Source of the DNA: Phallusia mammillata
Lineage: Eukaryota; Chordata; Ascidiacea; Phlebobranchia; Ascidiidae
Direction: 5' to 3'
DNA: 64,000 bases
NCBI GenBank assembly: GCA_003260075.1
Contig: QLIY01000012.1
Coordinates: forward strand, 250,811 to 314,810
Within the stretch, counting starts at the first letter, position 1. The number at the start of each line of letters is the position of its first letter. The notes below the pieces were generated by a model, which did no database searches, was not told where the DNA came from, and saw nothing but the letters and a program-made list of their open reading frames with translations. Positions 15,162 through 26,494 of the stretch are shown here, one piece after another. A program made the position numbers and the translations under genes.

Positions 15162-16979
15162 CGAGAGGCGCGTGTGAAGCCCTTGGGTGCGTTAGTTTTA
15201 AAACGCGAAGGTTGCAAATTCGGAAATCGTGCCCCAAGGACTGTAGTTTAAACTACCTGAGAGCATTGTCAGAAGCACGAGATGTCCAGTGAAACCCCTA
15301 TCATCTGTGGCTGAGATTTTCTTGGTCGCTTTTCTGCGCCCAATATTGTATCCAAGCCGGTAACTTATTATTTCATGGCTAAATGTCACAGAAGATGTAC
15401 ACGGTACATCTGTCACTAAACCGATTCTTGTCTAACCCACTGAAAACGTGTCACCTGTAAAACGGAACCACGCAATTTCGTAGGACTGTCAGAAAAATTA
15501 TGATACACGCCGAAGAAGTGCGCCCTAAATCAGGAGTAGTGTTGTAAACATCGGTGAAACAAGATCCGATCGGGATTAGACAAAAGCCCAGTGCAGCAAT
15601 TCCTAACCTGATTACTGCTTTCGGCAGTAAACCGTGTTTTCGTTGTTAATTTCACTCGGCATCGATTCTGACATTGACGAACTCCGATATGTGCCTGCGC
15701 AGATTATTATCTCATCTGCTGCGGCGGAACAACCGAAATCGGTGATAGACAAATCTCGCGTACCCTGCCATATCCGTGAAGGCTGACAAACGATTCAAAA
15801 GACCTTCGATCGCTGGCCACTTGTCGCCCACTCGTGTTATTTGACCCCTTGCTTGCATTGCAATCAAGTGACAACGTAATTACGCTACCTAAATATGTCG
15901 GGCAGTTGACCTGTCGCCACTTGACCCAACAAAGGGCGCTGAATTCCCGGTAACCGTTATTGGCAAGTTGACATTGTCCAGCGCCAATTAATCGTGCAAA
16001 CAACCGTCATGAAATTTTGTTGGATTTGTAACGGACTATATGCTACCATAGTCTGCGGACTCTGCTAGTTGTTGATGACGTCTTTATTCACGTCACCGAG
16101 TTTGATGTGTGCACGCGCAGTGGCCGCAGTCGCAAGGGATTTGCACGTCCTCGCTTCCAGCTGCGTATCCCGAAGTGAATATGTCACGCTAATGGGCGCA
16201 GAATAGCCGGTGCCAAAGGAGGTGAAAACATTGCAAACCCGCGCGTACTTCCAACGCAGTTGCGAAGCAGGGCAATTAGGGAACTTGTTCAATTCAAAAT
16301 AGACGCTGGCCCATGGGACTTACACGCCCGCATTCTGCAGGCAATAGAGTTTGACTGAAATTCGATTTGTTTTCCATCGTGCGAATTATTCTAACGCGTA
16401 TTCATTGCGTTTCAGGCTTTTCGGAACCAAATGCAACAAGTGCGGTCTCGGCTTCAGCAAAAACGACTTCGTGATGCGGGCGCGGGACAAGATCTACCAC
16501 ATCCAGTGCTTCAAGTGCGTGGCGTGCAGTCGACAACTGATTCCGGGCGACGAGTTCGCTTTGCGGGACGACGGGCTCTTCTGCAAGGCGGACCACGAAG
16601 TTGTTGCGGCAGGCGAAATGATAGGTGAGCAACAAACCATTTAAAACCTTTCGGTTCAGTCGTGAGTACCTGGTAAATCATTGTACACAGAGTGTCGCAA
16701 AAAAAACATGTTTCGAGACCTATAAACGTGTCGACTTTAATTTAGAAGTTCATTGGTCCGCAAGGCATCGGCACTTGCGGAATGAACCGCAGGCTGTTTA
16801 CCCAAAACTTCGCCCAGACCAAAAGCCCGTGGCGTTCGGAGGCGGCGGATCAATGCAGGACTTTCTCCCTGATCTTTATCGAGTCTTTTTCTCGACGCCT
16901 CGCTACGATCGCAGATAGAAATCTGAAGCAAATGGCCGACTGTAGAATAAAACCGCGTTCGCAGGACTAGCCGTCACAA

Positions 16980-17060
<81 letters not shown>

Positions 17061-19952
17061 CCTCTGCCTCTAGGAAGTTTGGTCGGCAACGTTGCGCTTT
17101 GTTGCCACTGTGCAAGCTTTAAATGCCTGCACCGCGCTGCGTCCTCGAATGACTGACAGCCGATCGCTTGTGGCCACTAAAGTTCGTCTTTGATCGTCCA
17201 GGGAGATTCTCCCCTGATAGCTCGCGCAGCAGCCTGAACACTGCGCGGAAGTCTTGAAGCAGTTGGCAGTGGATTAGCGTTCCTCTTCGGCATGAAACCG
17301 AAAACCCAAAATAGCGGATACCATTCGGTCTGCGCCGGAAACTTTAATTTTTGCGGGCACAACCTCCAGGCGGCCATTCGGCCTTGTTAAGTGTTCAAAA
17401 CCCGTTGATTTTCCTCGCAACGTTGCGATGTGCTCAGTTGATCCCTGTAATTCGCTGTCCGTGCACCTGGAGAAGCCTGAACTCGGTTCGATAGCAACTG
17501 CGATACCACGCACTCGTGCGGCCAGGACCCTGCAATTATATAGATAAAAATCGCGGGACAGGGTGATCTTTGAAGCCAGATGTCACCCTCAACGCCTGTT
17601 TATTTGTTCTCGGTGCGATATCTTGGCACAGCGTGGACCCGGCTCTGAACTCGCTCATGTTACCCATCACCGAGTTAACTGTTGCGTTTGATCGAACATC
17701 GTGTTTTCGTACACAAACAATACTGACTGATCCTTCACGACGGCAACGTGATCCTATACATAGCTTTGCATTCCGACGGTGTACTTTCTCCTCACACAAC
17801 ACCTGTTTTGTATTTAGGCCGACACGACCCTCACCACTTGCCAGGGTTTCCTCCGGGCGGCAACGGCCCCAACGGCATCGTCAGTCCGCCAGTGATGGGC
17901 AGAATGAACGGGTCTTCCAACAGCGACCAGGGAAAAAGCGGACATCGCAGTGGCGCAAAACGGAAAGATGGCAAAACGACACGAGTGCGGACCGTGCTGA
18001 ACGAGAAACAACTGCACACGTTGAGAACTTGTTACGCCGCAAACTGTCGACCTGATGCCCTCATGAAAGAACAACTGACCGAAATGACCGGTCTCTCCTC
18101 GCGAGTCATCCGCGTCTGGTTTCAAAACAAACGTTGCAAGGACAAGAAAAGATCAATCGCCTTAAAACACATGCAAGAACAACAAGCAAAACAACAACAG
18201 CAACAATCCGGCGACCAGGTACGAACACTAGCAACAGCCTATACAGAAACACATCCAGCTACTTGCAGTGCAGTTTTTCTCCTATCCAATAATCACAGGT
18301 GTTTGGGCGCCCCATATCAATATTTTGCGCCGTAGTCAGGTTACCGCAAACACACCGACCGCGACAAGTATTAGTGATAGATTTACGATTGTTGGCATTC
18401 AACACGAACTGCAAAAATTGCGGCCAGAGTCTGGCGCAGATTTGCTGTCCAGATGAACAAATAAGCCACACAACCCCGAGCGGCCTTGACCTGCCCAATG
18501 CTGGAGAAGGGTGCAATTAAAACCGTGTTAATCACGCAAGGTCTCTCGGATAAGGTAGCACTGTAAACGCCCTGTACTGCGCTCTTAAGTCGAAAAATAC
18601 GCCAGTGTGGACATAACCTTTGAGCGCAAACGACCGTTATACAAGAATTGGTGTTCACACGTAGACGAGTGTCGCGGAGTGTGATGTTGCAACGTACATC
18701 GGGCGGCAATCGTAGGCGTACGCGGATAAATCATTAAGCTACTGCGATGGAGGGCTCGAAGTGTAAATACGTGTATCGGGTTATGTTATCACGTCCCTGG
18801 TGAGGGCCCACTATCAGGCAATGAGCGTTCTCCTATTTAAGTGTCCGCGATCGCATGGGGACCCGAAATGCCCGTGTCCGAGGCGCCCGGTAGCGGAAAG
18901 GCATCAGACAAACTTCGCAACATTACACCAAAACTCAAGAGCTGTCGTTGAGATAGATACAAGACATGCACGTAAATGCGTTCCCACACTTTTAAGCTGA
19001 GGTCCCTAACTGTCAAGTACCCCGCGATAATTGGCCACTGCGCTGAAACAAATACTTTATCTCAGAGGGGGTAATAACAGTTACGGTATTCGACCACAAA
19101 TGTTAGTGACAAACGATCGACGTGAAACTGACGTGTCGCCTGTCCACACGTTTGTCTTCCACTTATTTTCAGGTGCTCCGCATATTGACACACGCGATAA
19201 GGCCTCGCAGCAACAATGCGTCGGTTATACCCGGGTGATAAGAAAAAATGTAGCCGCAAAGAATCATACACAAACATACAAACCACGTTATCCAAATCTT
19301 AAGACAAAAATTTTAACGCCTTAAGTTTTGGCACATACGAAATTTTACAACCACCAAAAGGGTATGAAAGAATTAAAATGGCTGTTTTGGCTTTCAGAGT
19401 GGATCGAACGGTGGTCAAGGTTTATCGGGAATGAATGGCGTTCCAATGGTTGCATCCGAGCCAGTACGAAACGACGTGGCAGTTGCCAATACTGTTGAGG
19501 TGCAAAATTACCAGCAACCAGCATGGAAAGCACTCAGCGACTTCGCCCTGCAGAGTGAAATCGAACAACCGGCATTTCAACAACTGGTAAGTAATCTGCA
19601 CCAAAAATACCAAAGCAAATGTCATGTAGGAAGACAAAGCTACAGCAAAACCAAATCCCCACCTGTTTTATAGGTCACAAATTGTAATCAAATTAATTTT
19701 TGAAACAGATATAAAGTCATTGTTTCCGATTAAAAACACCAGAACCCAATTTCCATTTTCAGCTTTTTCAGCAAGTGGTTTAAAATATGTAACTTGTGCT
19801 TGCAGGTCAGCAATTTCTCCGATCATAACCAAAGCTCAATGTCGGACTCGGAGATCAGCAGCATTCCCTCTGTTTCCTCAGCTGGCCATGAACCAGGCAA
19901 CCACTGTTCGACGCCCCTTACCGTTGAATCACATATGACCGCCTGCAGCTAG
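6820..19952 (+). CDS. Isl: Islet LIM-homeodomain transcription factor (six coding exons)
   Basis: Nuclear LIM-homeodomain transcription factor of the ISL1/ISL2 family, which specifies motor and sensory neurons and other cell types in animals. The coding sequence joins 6820-6871, 13070-13259, 16416-16624, 17818-18218, 19398-19586 and 19806-19952. All junctions are GT-AG and keep one frame of 395 codons plus a TAG stop. Order of domains: LIM1 at about residues 25-80 (starts CVGC), LIM2 about 87-141 (starts CNKC), homeodomain about 203-262 (contains [13 protein letters not shown]), a Gln run at 276-280, and a C-terminal segment about 316-350 ([20 protein letters not shown]). That segment matches the ISL1 region that binds the LIM domains of LHX3. 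Human ISL1 is 349 residues; most of the extra length is a Gly/Asn/Ser-rich linker before the homeodomain. Start chosen at tandem ATGs giving MMGDP, like vertebrate MGDP. Upstream exons or an alternative start are possible. Family identity is essentially certain. Confidence 0.96.
6872..13069 (+). other. Islet intron 1 (6.2 kb)
   Basis: Long intron between the start exon and LIM1. It holds no gene that I recognise. The only sequence-level feature is a 135 bp direct duplication at 7176-7310 and 7410-7544, with a single ambiguous base at 7311 and a G10 run at 7400-7409. Given its size it may contain Islet regulatory elements, but I see no decisive motif cluster. Confidence 0.7.
7176..7544. repeat. 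135 bp duplicated contig-end segment with n and G10 pad
   Basis: Positions 7176-7310 recur, apparently without change, at 7410-7544. Between them lie the only ambiguous base (7311), 88 bp of unrelated sequence and a G10 run (7400-7409). This looks like an unresolved assembly join rather than a biological tandem repeat. Confidence 0.8.
13070..13259 (+). CDS. Isl: Islet coding exon 2 (LIM domain 1)
   Basis: The acceptor TTATTACAG precedes 13070 and the donor GTGAGT begins at 13260. It encodes the first LIM zinc-binding domain, from CVGC through [16 protein letters not shown] and CKRDYTR, with the expected Cys and His ligands. It shares split codons with exons 1 and 3. Confidence 0.96.
13260..16415 (+). 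other. Islet intron 2 (3.2 kb) with long G run
   Basis: CpG-rich intron between the LIM1 and LIM2 exons. No gene or RNA was recognised. It contains an uninterrupted run of 82 G at 15080-15161, most likely a gap placeholder, so the intron length is not reliable. Confidence 0.65.
15080..15161 (+). other. 82-base G run, probable assembly gap
   Basis: Uninterrupted G from 15080 to 15161 in Islet intron 2. Every long homopolymer in the window is G on this strand, which is unlikely for genuine repeats. The long glycine or proline frames across it are artefacts. Confidence 0.75.
16416..16624 (+). CDS. Isl: Islet coding exon 3 (LIM domain 2)
   Basis: The acceptor GCGTTTCAG precedes 16416 and the donor GTGAGC follows 16624. 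It encodes [25 protein letters not shown] and [14 protein letters not shown], a complete second LIM domain of Islet type, ending in a short linker (EVVAAGEMI). The last base begins a Gly codon completed in exon 4. Confidence 0.96.
16980..17059 (+). other. 80-base G run, probable assembly gap
   Basis: Uninterrupted G inside Islet intron 3 (16625-17817). Same class as the run at 15080. It says nothing reliable about the native sequence at this place. Confidence 0.75.
17818..18218 (+). CDS. Isl: Islet coding exon 4 (homeodomain)
   Basis: The acceptor GTATTTAG precedes 17818 and the donor GTACGA begins at 18219. It encodes a Gly/Pro/Asn/Ser linker of about 50 residues, a basic stretch (GAKRKDGK), the full homeodomain from [20 protein letters not shown] to KRCKDKKR, and a Gln-rich tail. 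Compared with vertebrate Islet, AANPRPD is AANCRPD, EQLVEM is EQLTEM and GLSPRV is GLSSRV. Confidence 0.97.
19398..19586 (+). CDS. Isl: Islet coding exon 5 (LHX3-binding-type motif)
   Basis: The acceptor GGCTTTCAG precedes 19398 and the donor GTAAGT follows 19586. The exon is phase 0 at both ends (63 codons). It contains [11 protein letters not shown], comparable with vertebrate MTGTPMVAASP, and then [20 protein letters not shown] with [11 protein letters not shown], the conserved Islet motif that mimics LDB1 when it binds LHX3 LIM domains. Confidence 0.95.
19806..19952 (+). CDS. Isl: Islet coding exon 6 (C terminus and stop)
   Basis: The acceptor GTGCTTGCAG precedes 19806. The frame continues [18 protein letters not shown], comparable with human VNFSEGG and a Ser-rich tail, and stops at TAG 19950-19952. 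The Ser/Thr-rich final 40 residues are not conserved enough to interpret. Confidence 0.93.
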   Translation, partial: VSNFSDHNQSSMSDSEISSIPSVSSAGHEPGNHCSTPLTVESHMTACS

Positions 19953-20101
19953 CTGGATAGGTTGCACTGTGCCTCCAACAAGAGGTCCCATCTTAAACTG
20001 CACAGCATGAAATGGTGAAAATCTGTATGGTGACAGAACAGCGAACCACCAAACAGCTTCCAATACATCGAAGGCTTACTGGTAGCCACAGAACGAGGTT
20101 T

Positions 20102-20107
20102 ATTAAA
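20102..20107 (+). terminator. possible Islet polyadenylation signal ATTAAA
   Basis: ATTAAA lies 150 bp after the Islet stop and is followed by a T/C-rich stretch. No AATAAA occurs nearby on the + strand. This is only a candidate. Confidence 0.3.
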
Positions 20108-23100
20108 GGCTGCTTTCTTCTTCTGTTGCTACACTGAAAAACACTAGAGGCAATACAGAGCACACGTTATTACATGATGCAGAGTTTTGTCATATTTTGC
20201 AGAATACTACATGCTGCTTAAACCAACAGGCAATCGTGTTTTGCAGTTCTACCATGTGTGTCCGTCCTATTAGTCTGTTTTGTGTTTTACTTTATTTCCT
20301 ATTATTGTTATTACTTTTAATATTATTTCCGTGTGTCCTTGACTGCTGGCCTTGTCGATTTTGGGACGCGTGTGCTGCTTGTTATTTTTTTGTGTACAGT
20401 ATTTAAATATTCAACTAGCCATGTATTTATTCGGGACTAAGTCAGTTTCCGCCTCATTTCAATTGAACAAACAATGCTTCTACATCTCGGAGAAAACGTG
20501 CAGTATTTTGCAATCTCTGTTTCTGAAACGCAAGTTCCTCGTAAGAGACTTTCATAATATATTCCCTGACAATTTGTTGAACATCCTAATAACAGCTTGA
20601 CAGCGATACAAATAATCGCCTTTTTATTGCCCGGCACCTCCTTTCCACTTGGCACAATAGTTGCCGTTTGCCGTTTTTTTATGCTGAACGATCGTGTACA
20701 CCTATGTCCGAACACGTACACACAACAAAATGCATGCAAATATTGCAAGGGCGCCCACCCAAGCCCGTGTTGTGTTTATTTTTCAGTAGATCGTAGCGAC
20801 GGTGGGGTTTGCGTTGGGACTTGATCCAACCAACCACTGCTGCGTCTGTGATGAAGCAAATACAGAGAAACTCTATCTATGACTCGGTGCTTTGATGTGT
20901 GATCTGAAGGACAGTAGAAGGCCGATTATCGACAAGATGCTTAAACAAACAGAACACAAATCTGGTGTGATGGGCCGCTAAAGCCTCCAAAAACTTCCCG
21001 TGAGATTCCAGTTGGTTTTGGGTTGGGTTACATTCAAATAGTCGATTATCGTTTCGGGGACTTCCGTATAATATTTGCAGACAAGCGCAGTGGATTAAAT
21101 GGATCGCCTTCGGTTAATGAGTTTTTGGTTTAAACAAACCGTCAACAAGAGACAATGTGACTCCCCTACCGTGGGAATACTTTAAAATGCGATACCAAAC
21201 GAACAACAACGACAATGAACATGTTATAAAACAAATGTAGGTTGATATGTAATAATACAAGGGTTCCTCCACTAGGACACAATTTCGTAATTAGCAACGC
21301 ACTTCTCACTCAAATCTAGGTAAATGTCGTTTACGTGCAAAGGCAAACCGCACAACACGAGTTCCGTATATCGGGTAACAGTAGGCTAAAATAGGAATGG
21401 TATTCAGCAAACCCCCTGTCGTTCTGGCAACAAACTGCAGCCACAGTTGCCTGGGTCCTTTCGACATGTGAGGTCCAACGCCGTTTTTCTGGTCAAGGTC
21501 ATTGAACGGGAGTTGGCCCCTTCCCCAAGCGGAGAAAGCGGTCGTGACGGGTGAAGTGAACAAACCAAACACACCGGCACAAGCCTCGGTCTTTATCCTG
21601 CTGACGACAATGTGCACGTCACCGACTGTCAATTGATTTACGGTTGGGTCTTGACAGCTTATGACCCCAAAGCAGAAGATTGGGGTGTCTGGTTGCGTGT
21701 GGCGATGGCAGATATTTCGAACCTGTTACTCCGCGTGCGTGAGCCAAAATTCAGTTCAGTGCAAATATGCCAGATTTGCTAACAAAACCTGAGGTAAAAA
21801 TGCCACATTCTTTAGCCAGACAAGTCCGTGAAAAAAGCGCCTAACTAAACAGCCTTGCACACTTTTCAACGGAAATTCAAAAATTCAACACATCACACAT
21901 CCCATGTTGCATATTACCAGGTGACAGTTGGCAACGAGCATAGCAACATGCTGTAAACCGTAATTAAAAACAGCTTTCCCAAATCAAAAAATCATATTTG
22001 CAAAAATCATTGGGATCTTTTAACTTGAAATAAAATAAGGGAGAAATGCTAACACCTTTAAGCAAACGGTTAACTCACGTCATGTTAGAAAGCTCACTTG
22101 GAGGTAAAGTTTTGTGGTGTAATCCGTGGTATGTTTTTCACCTGGTACGCCACATCATTGTGTGTGCGACTGTACGGGCGTTGGCAAGGTATTGGCGCCA
22201 GAAAGGGCTCTTACGTGGTGATACGGCGGGCGGTGGACGATTCACAACATGTCCAGTACTACATCACAAGCGTGTGAAGGCAAACTGTTTATTAGGGTGC
22301 GCTGGGACAGAAATAGGTTGTTGTTGCTGCAGAGCATGTCGCAACATACCCGGCGCACCGACGTGGCGTGTCATCAGCAACAGTTACAAGCCGGCGACAC
22401 GACAAGGAGGTGAGCGAGGCCCCCGAACCGTGTTCGCTATCTCACCTGTCAGGATAAGGCGAGATGCGGTCAAGAAGCTGGCAAACACACAAACACTCTC
22501 CAACAACAATCATGAATAACGAATTGCTGTCCGCCGGGTAACGGTCAGCCGCTAATGTCCAGTACGATTGGCGTGGTATCTGATATATGTAGTTTATCTC
22601 TTGATGTTTTTGTTTGAAAGGTTCGTTTTTGTCTCGCCATTTTGTTTAATTTGTTGACACACTGCAAATAGCTTTGAATTTCAGAAAGGTAGCAGACAAG
22701 TTTCATAAAATGCATTAGATGCTTAAAAGGTTAAAAAAAGTAAAAAAGATTCGGCTTTACATGAAATCCATGGACCAAAGATGCAATATCACAATATTCA
22801 TCATCACTAAAGAATTCCAATGCTTAAAAACTTGGAATCCAATTCGGCGCACAAACTGTTACGCAATCCATTAGCGTTTTCAAATAGTTTTAAGCTTAAA
22901 TGCTTGAAATGCACAAGGGAAACCGCAAAAAGTTGTCGCAAGCCGGCGGTGGCTCTTCACGCGAGGTGTCAATACCAAACAGGAAGTAGCACCATGGCTT
23001 TTATCCGATCACAGATTAATTGTGATCGTAGGGCATTGAGTTCAAGGGCGTCTGTCAACCGGCGAGCATCAAATTGCCGCTGTTATTCTTCTCTGTGCAA

Positions 23101-23251
23101 TTGATTCCACTTGCATCCTGCTTCTCCTGAGAGCGACTCGGCGCCTGGGCCCGCCTGGAAGCGACCAAGTCTCTCCGGCGTCGGCTTGGAGAGCATACAG
23201 GAGGTCGGACAGGTGCAATGCGGGTGGTGTGAGAGTTTCTGACCGGCCGCA

Positions 23252-23252
<1 letters not shown>

Positions 23253-23345
<93 letters not shown>
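23253..23345 (+). other. 93-base G run, probable assembly gap
   Basis: Longest homopolymer in the window, in intergenic sequence. Proline and glycine frames crossing it are artefacts. Confidence 0.75.
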
Positions 23346-23346
<1 letters not shown>

Positions 23347-23691
23347 AGGCTACGAGGGCGATCAGGTTGCCACTGCTGGAACGCATGCAGGGCGACGACT
23401 GATACTGCAGACGTTGCGTGCTAGACATGAGCTCGGAACTGGCCCGGGAACATCCAGATCGCCGATCTTCGGATGTTGACGAAGCGGCGAACCTAACACC
23501 TCTAACGGGGGCGATTTAAAATCGACTGAATGCTGCTCGTGTTAGTAAGCGAAGCAACACGAGAGGTCGGCAATCGTAACTACAAAGTAGCACGAGCCTA
23601 AAACAAACATTTTCACAAAAGCGACGTGAAACCCCAAAGACTTGGATGGTTTGTTTTTGATTTGATTCCGAACAAAGGCGTAAGGTGTGCG

Positions 23692-23903
23692 TTACCTGTT
23701 TTCTCGTGGCAGATCTTGTCAGAAACGAGTCGGAGAAAAAAACACATCGACACTGCACTGTTACACTCGGCAAAAGATAAACTTTGTGGCAGGGGGGGGG
23801 GATTACCTGTTTTCCCGTGGCAGATCTTGTCAGAAACGAGTCGGAGAAAAAAAAAACATCGACACTGCACTGTTACACTCGGCAAAAGATAAACTTTGTG
23901 GCA
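23692..23903. repeat. 100 bp duplicated segment around G10 pad
   Basis: Copy 1 (23692-23791) ends exactly at the G10 run 23792-23801. Copy 2 (23803-23903) begins directly after it and continues into unique sequence. The copies differ by a substitution and an A-run length change, as expected of allelic contig ends. Confidence 0.85.
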
Positions 23904-26075
23904 AAACGTGGGGATTTCATCCATTCTGTGCCGAGCACGGGACATCGGGGCGTTGGAGCGCACAAAGAGCGAAAAGTAAACGATACACGGCCGACTATCC
24001 CGCAAAAGACAAACCCACTCGAACGGGAAACAATAGGGGTTGGATCAGATTGCGGCCCCGTCACTTTTCATGGGGTTGCGTGGGTGTTGGGGCGTGCAGA
24101 CCCCGACGGGCGGGACAATGGCTGAATTAGCGACAAGGGTGTCAGATACAACTCGAAACGTGTCAAAATCCCGAGTGCGTTCGTTGTTTCAGCAACAATG
24201 CGATTAAGATGGGACACTTCATCATGGTTTATCTTTCCTTTAGAAAAATCAAGGGTCGGGCACTCAGCCACCGAATACTGGCGGTAACCTGGCACCCGGG
24301 TTTTTGCGCTGTAGGGCCAAGTAACAATGCAAGGGGTGCATTGACGCGGCCCCACGAGGCGAAAGAATGGAAGGAGGGTCCGTTTTCCTATCGGGCCGAG
24401 GTGAGAACAAATAAACACGACACGAAGTTGCACCCAAAGATCAGCGACCCACATTACCAAGCCGGTATTACGTCACCAAATGAAAGGTACCGCTCGAACG
24501 ACAAAAGTGCGGAAACCGATCGAGTTTGACTAAGAAAAGCATGCAGCAGTTTTTGCAAAGCAAACAATTATTCCACACAAGTTGTTGAATTTGCATTGTC
24601 GTTTTAACCTATAGTGTAAATTAAATAAAAATAGCATAGCATTTCCCAATTTGTTTGTCTTACGTAGTTACGCGTTTCCTCTTGTCGTGTTAGCGCGTTT
24701 TATGCTTTCTATAGAAGCGGATGTGCGCGGTAAACTGGCATTTTTAAAGAACATATATACGGCATAGGGCAGTAAACTAGGCGCCCTACAAAAAAATCAA
24801 CAGCGATTGGATCGTGCCTACGTTTAGAATACTTCTCTATTGCGGAAATTGGCTTCTTTTACTGCTGTTTGTTTTGCAACAACCTATATGGCTTAAATTG
24901 TTCAAAGATTTTTCAAAAATCTGACACCGCGCAACCCAAAGCAGGATACGAAAATCACATCTCCGCAGTGAGATGCGTTGAGGCCGGCATTTCAAAGCGG
25001 CTCACATCGAGGAGGCCATTTGTGTCAACATACGTGACCGTTGTATACTTTCGAGTAAACAACGGACATTCGCGCCGCACTCCTGACATGTGGGGCAGAC
25101 GAAAAAAGATATCAAACGGATTTTTTGGCTCACACGCTTGTCGCATTGAAACAACAAAGTTTCAGGGCAGTTTTGTTCATTGTCCTTGCGATCGCTCGTG
25201 AAGATAAACCGTCATTGTTCGACGGCCAGGCAGTTGTTTGTCAAAGGGCGCCTTGCTTCTGTGTCCATTCATTGTGGCGATGGCGAAGGCGGGAATGGTA
25301 GAGCAAGGGATAATCGTTTTGTTCATCGCGGCTAAGGGCTCCAGTCCCAATGCTTCAGGCCCTAGTCCAAGGTCAACATAGGCGCAGCAAGTCCTGTTAC
25401 ATTGTATAGATTGTGGGGTGTAGTTTATACGGCAGCGGCGCTGGCTTATCGCACCACGAAATCCGGTCAGGCTTTTATAACATCGGGGACACAAAGCATT
25501 CCACAGTAAACGTCGCTAAAAACGGGAAGCTGCTGTCAATCGTTTGGCATGTTCGGATGTATGAGCCTTGCAGACGATTTGTCACGTTTTTATGGCTTTA
25601 GTCGAAGCGGTCGCGATTACAAAAACAGCAACAAGAGAAGTTTAAAGTTCGACCCGGCACACCCAGGCACTCGATCGGACAAATGCCTACTTTAAAGACA
25701 TACCTGCATCTCGACAAGCCGTGAACCAACAAACAATCGCCCGCACAGCGCTCAGCACAGGTCGTTACAAAAAGCACCGGATCGAAGCACGTCCCCTAAC
25801 CCAAGCGTCGATCGCGTGTTTACCGTCGACACAGCACCACACACGAAACGCGTCCCGCACTTAAGACTGCGCGGCGACCCCCGCATTGCCGCGCTCAAGG
25901 GCGTGTCTTCACCCCGGTGCGCTCGACCCCTTGGGGCCGGCCGCATACCGCGTCGCTCGTATCACTTTCCCATATCGGACGTTGGTATGGAAGGCGATAT
26001 TGTAATTGAGCGGCAAACGCGCGTGCAGCGCACAGGTTTACGGCCAATTGCCAACGCTGCCTGTTCCAGTTTTCC

Positions 26076-26085
26076 GGGGGGGGGG
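26076..26085 (+). other. G10 run without clear flanking duplication
   Basis: Same length as the other short pads. I do not see the left flank repeated on the right, so this one could be a simple gap or a native G run. Confidence 0.5.
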
Positions 26086-26285
26086 CAAGTTTGGTTGAAG
26101 CACACGTCAAAGTGATTAAACCCTCTAAGCATGTACGATTAGAGTAAGCAACCCAGGGAATAGCCTGCGTATATGATCTGGATTATTGGCAGCACGGCGC
26201 ACTTTAAGTCAGCCGCAACGCATGACGCCGTGTGCCCGTAATTTGCTTAACGAAACCAGCTATTACGTCCATAGTGTGAAACAAA

Positions 26286-26494
26286 TAAGCGTATGCCCTT
26301 GAGGTTTTAATGTACTCAGATTAACCTTTAACAACATCCATCTCGCATGTACACGGTTTGCAAAACAGACTTGACTTTGACTTACAGGGGGGGGGGTAAG
26401 CGTATGCCCAGGTTTTAATGTACTCAGATTAACCTTTAACGACATCCATCTCGCATGTACACGGTTTGCAAAACAGATTTGACTTTGACTTACA
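26286..26494. repeat. 100 bp duplicated segment around G10 pad
   Basis: Copy 1 26286-26386 and copy 2 26397-26494 are separated only by G10 (26387-26396). They differ by a few substitutions and a small indel. This is the contig-overlap pattern seen elsewhere in the window. Confidence 0.85.

Noticed and set aside
14899..15292. Poly-proline and poly-glycine reading frames across the G run
   Set aside because: They exist only because of the homopolymer, occur on both strands and have no homologous flanks. The same applies near 16980, 23253, 43623 and 55330.
15080..17059. Very long G tracts read as G-quadruplex elements in Islet introns
   Set aside because: The exclusive + strand orientation, a repeated length floor and flanking contig duplications fit assembly padding better. 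Raw reads would be needed to revive the idea.
17570..18055. 161-codon frame overlapping the Islet homeodomain exon
   Set aside because: It is a different frame of the true exon. Similarity, splice borders and phase all support the homeodomain frame.
22046..22519. 157-codon ATG frame, Cys-rich and basic, between Islet and SCAPER
   Set aside because: No domain, no splice partners and no similarity that I can recognise. Chance frames of this size are expected in the CpG-rich stretch.
23692..23903. Direct repeats separated by a short spacer, considered as a CRISPR-like or tandem array
   Set aside because: There are only two copies, the spacer is a pure G run and the genome is animal. The contig-overlap explanation covers it.
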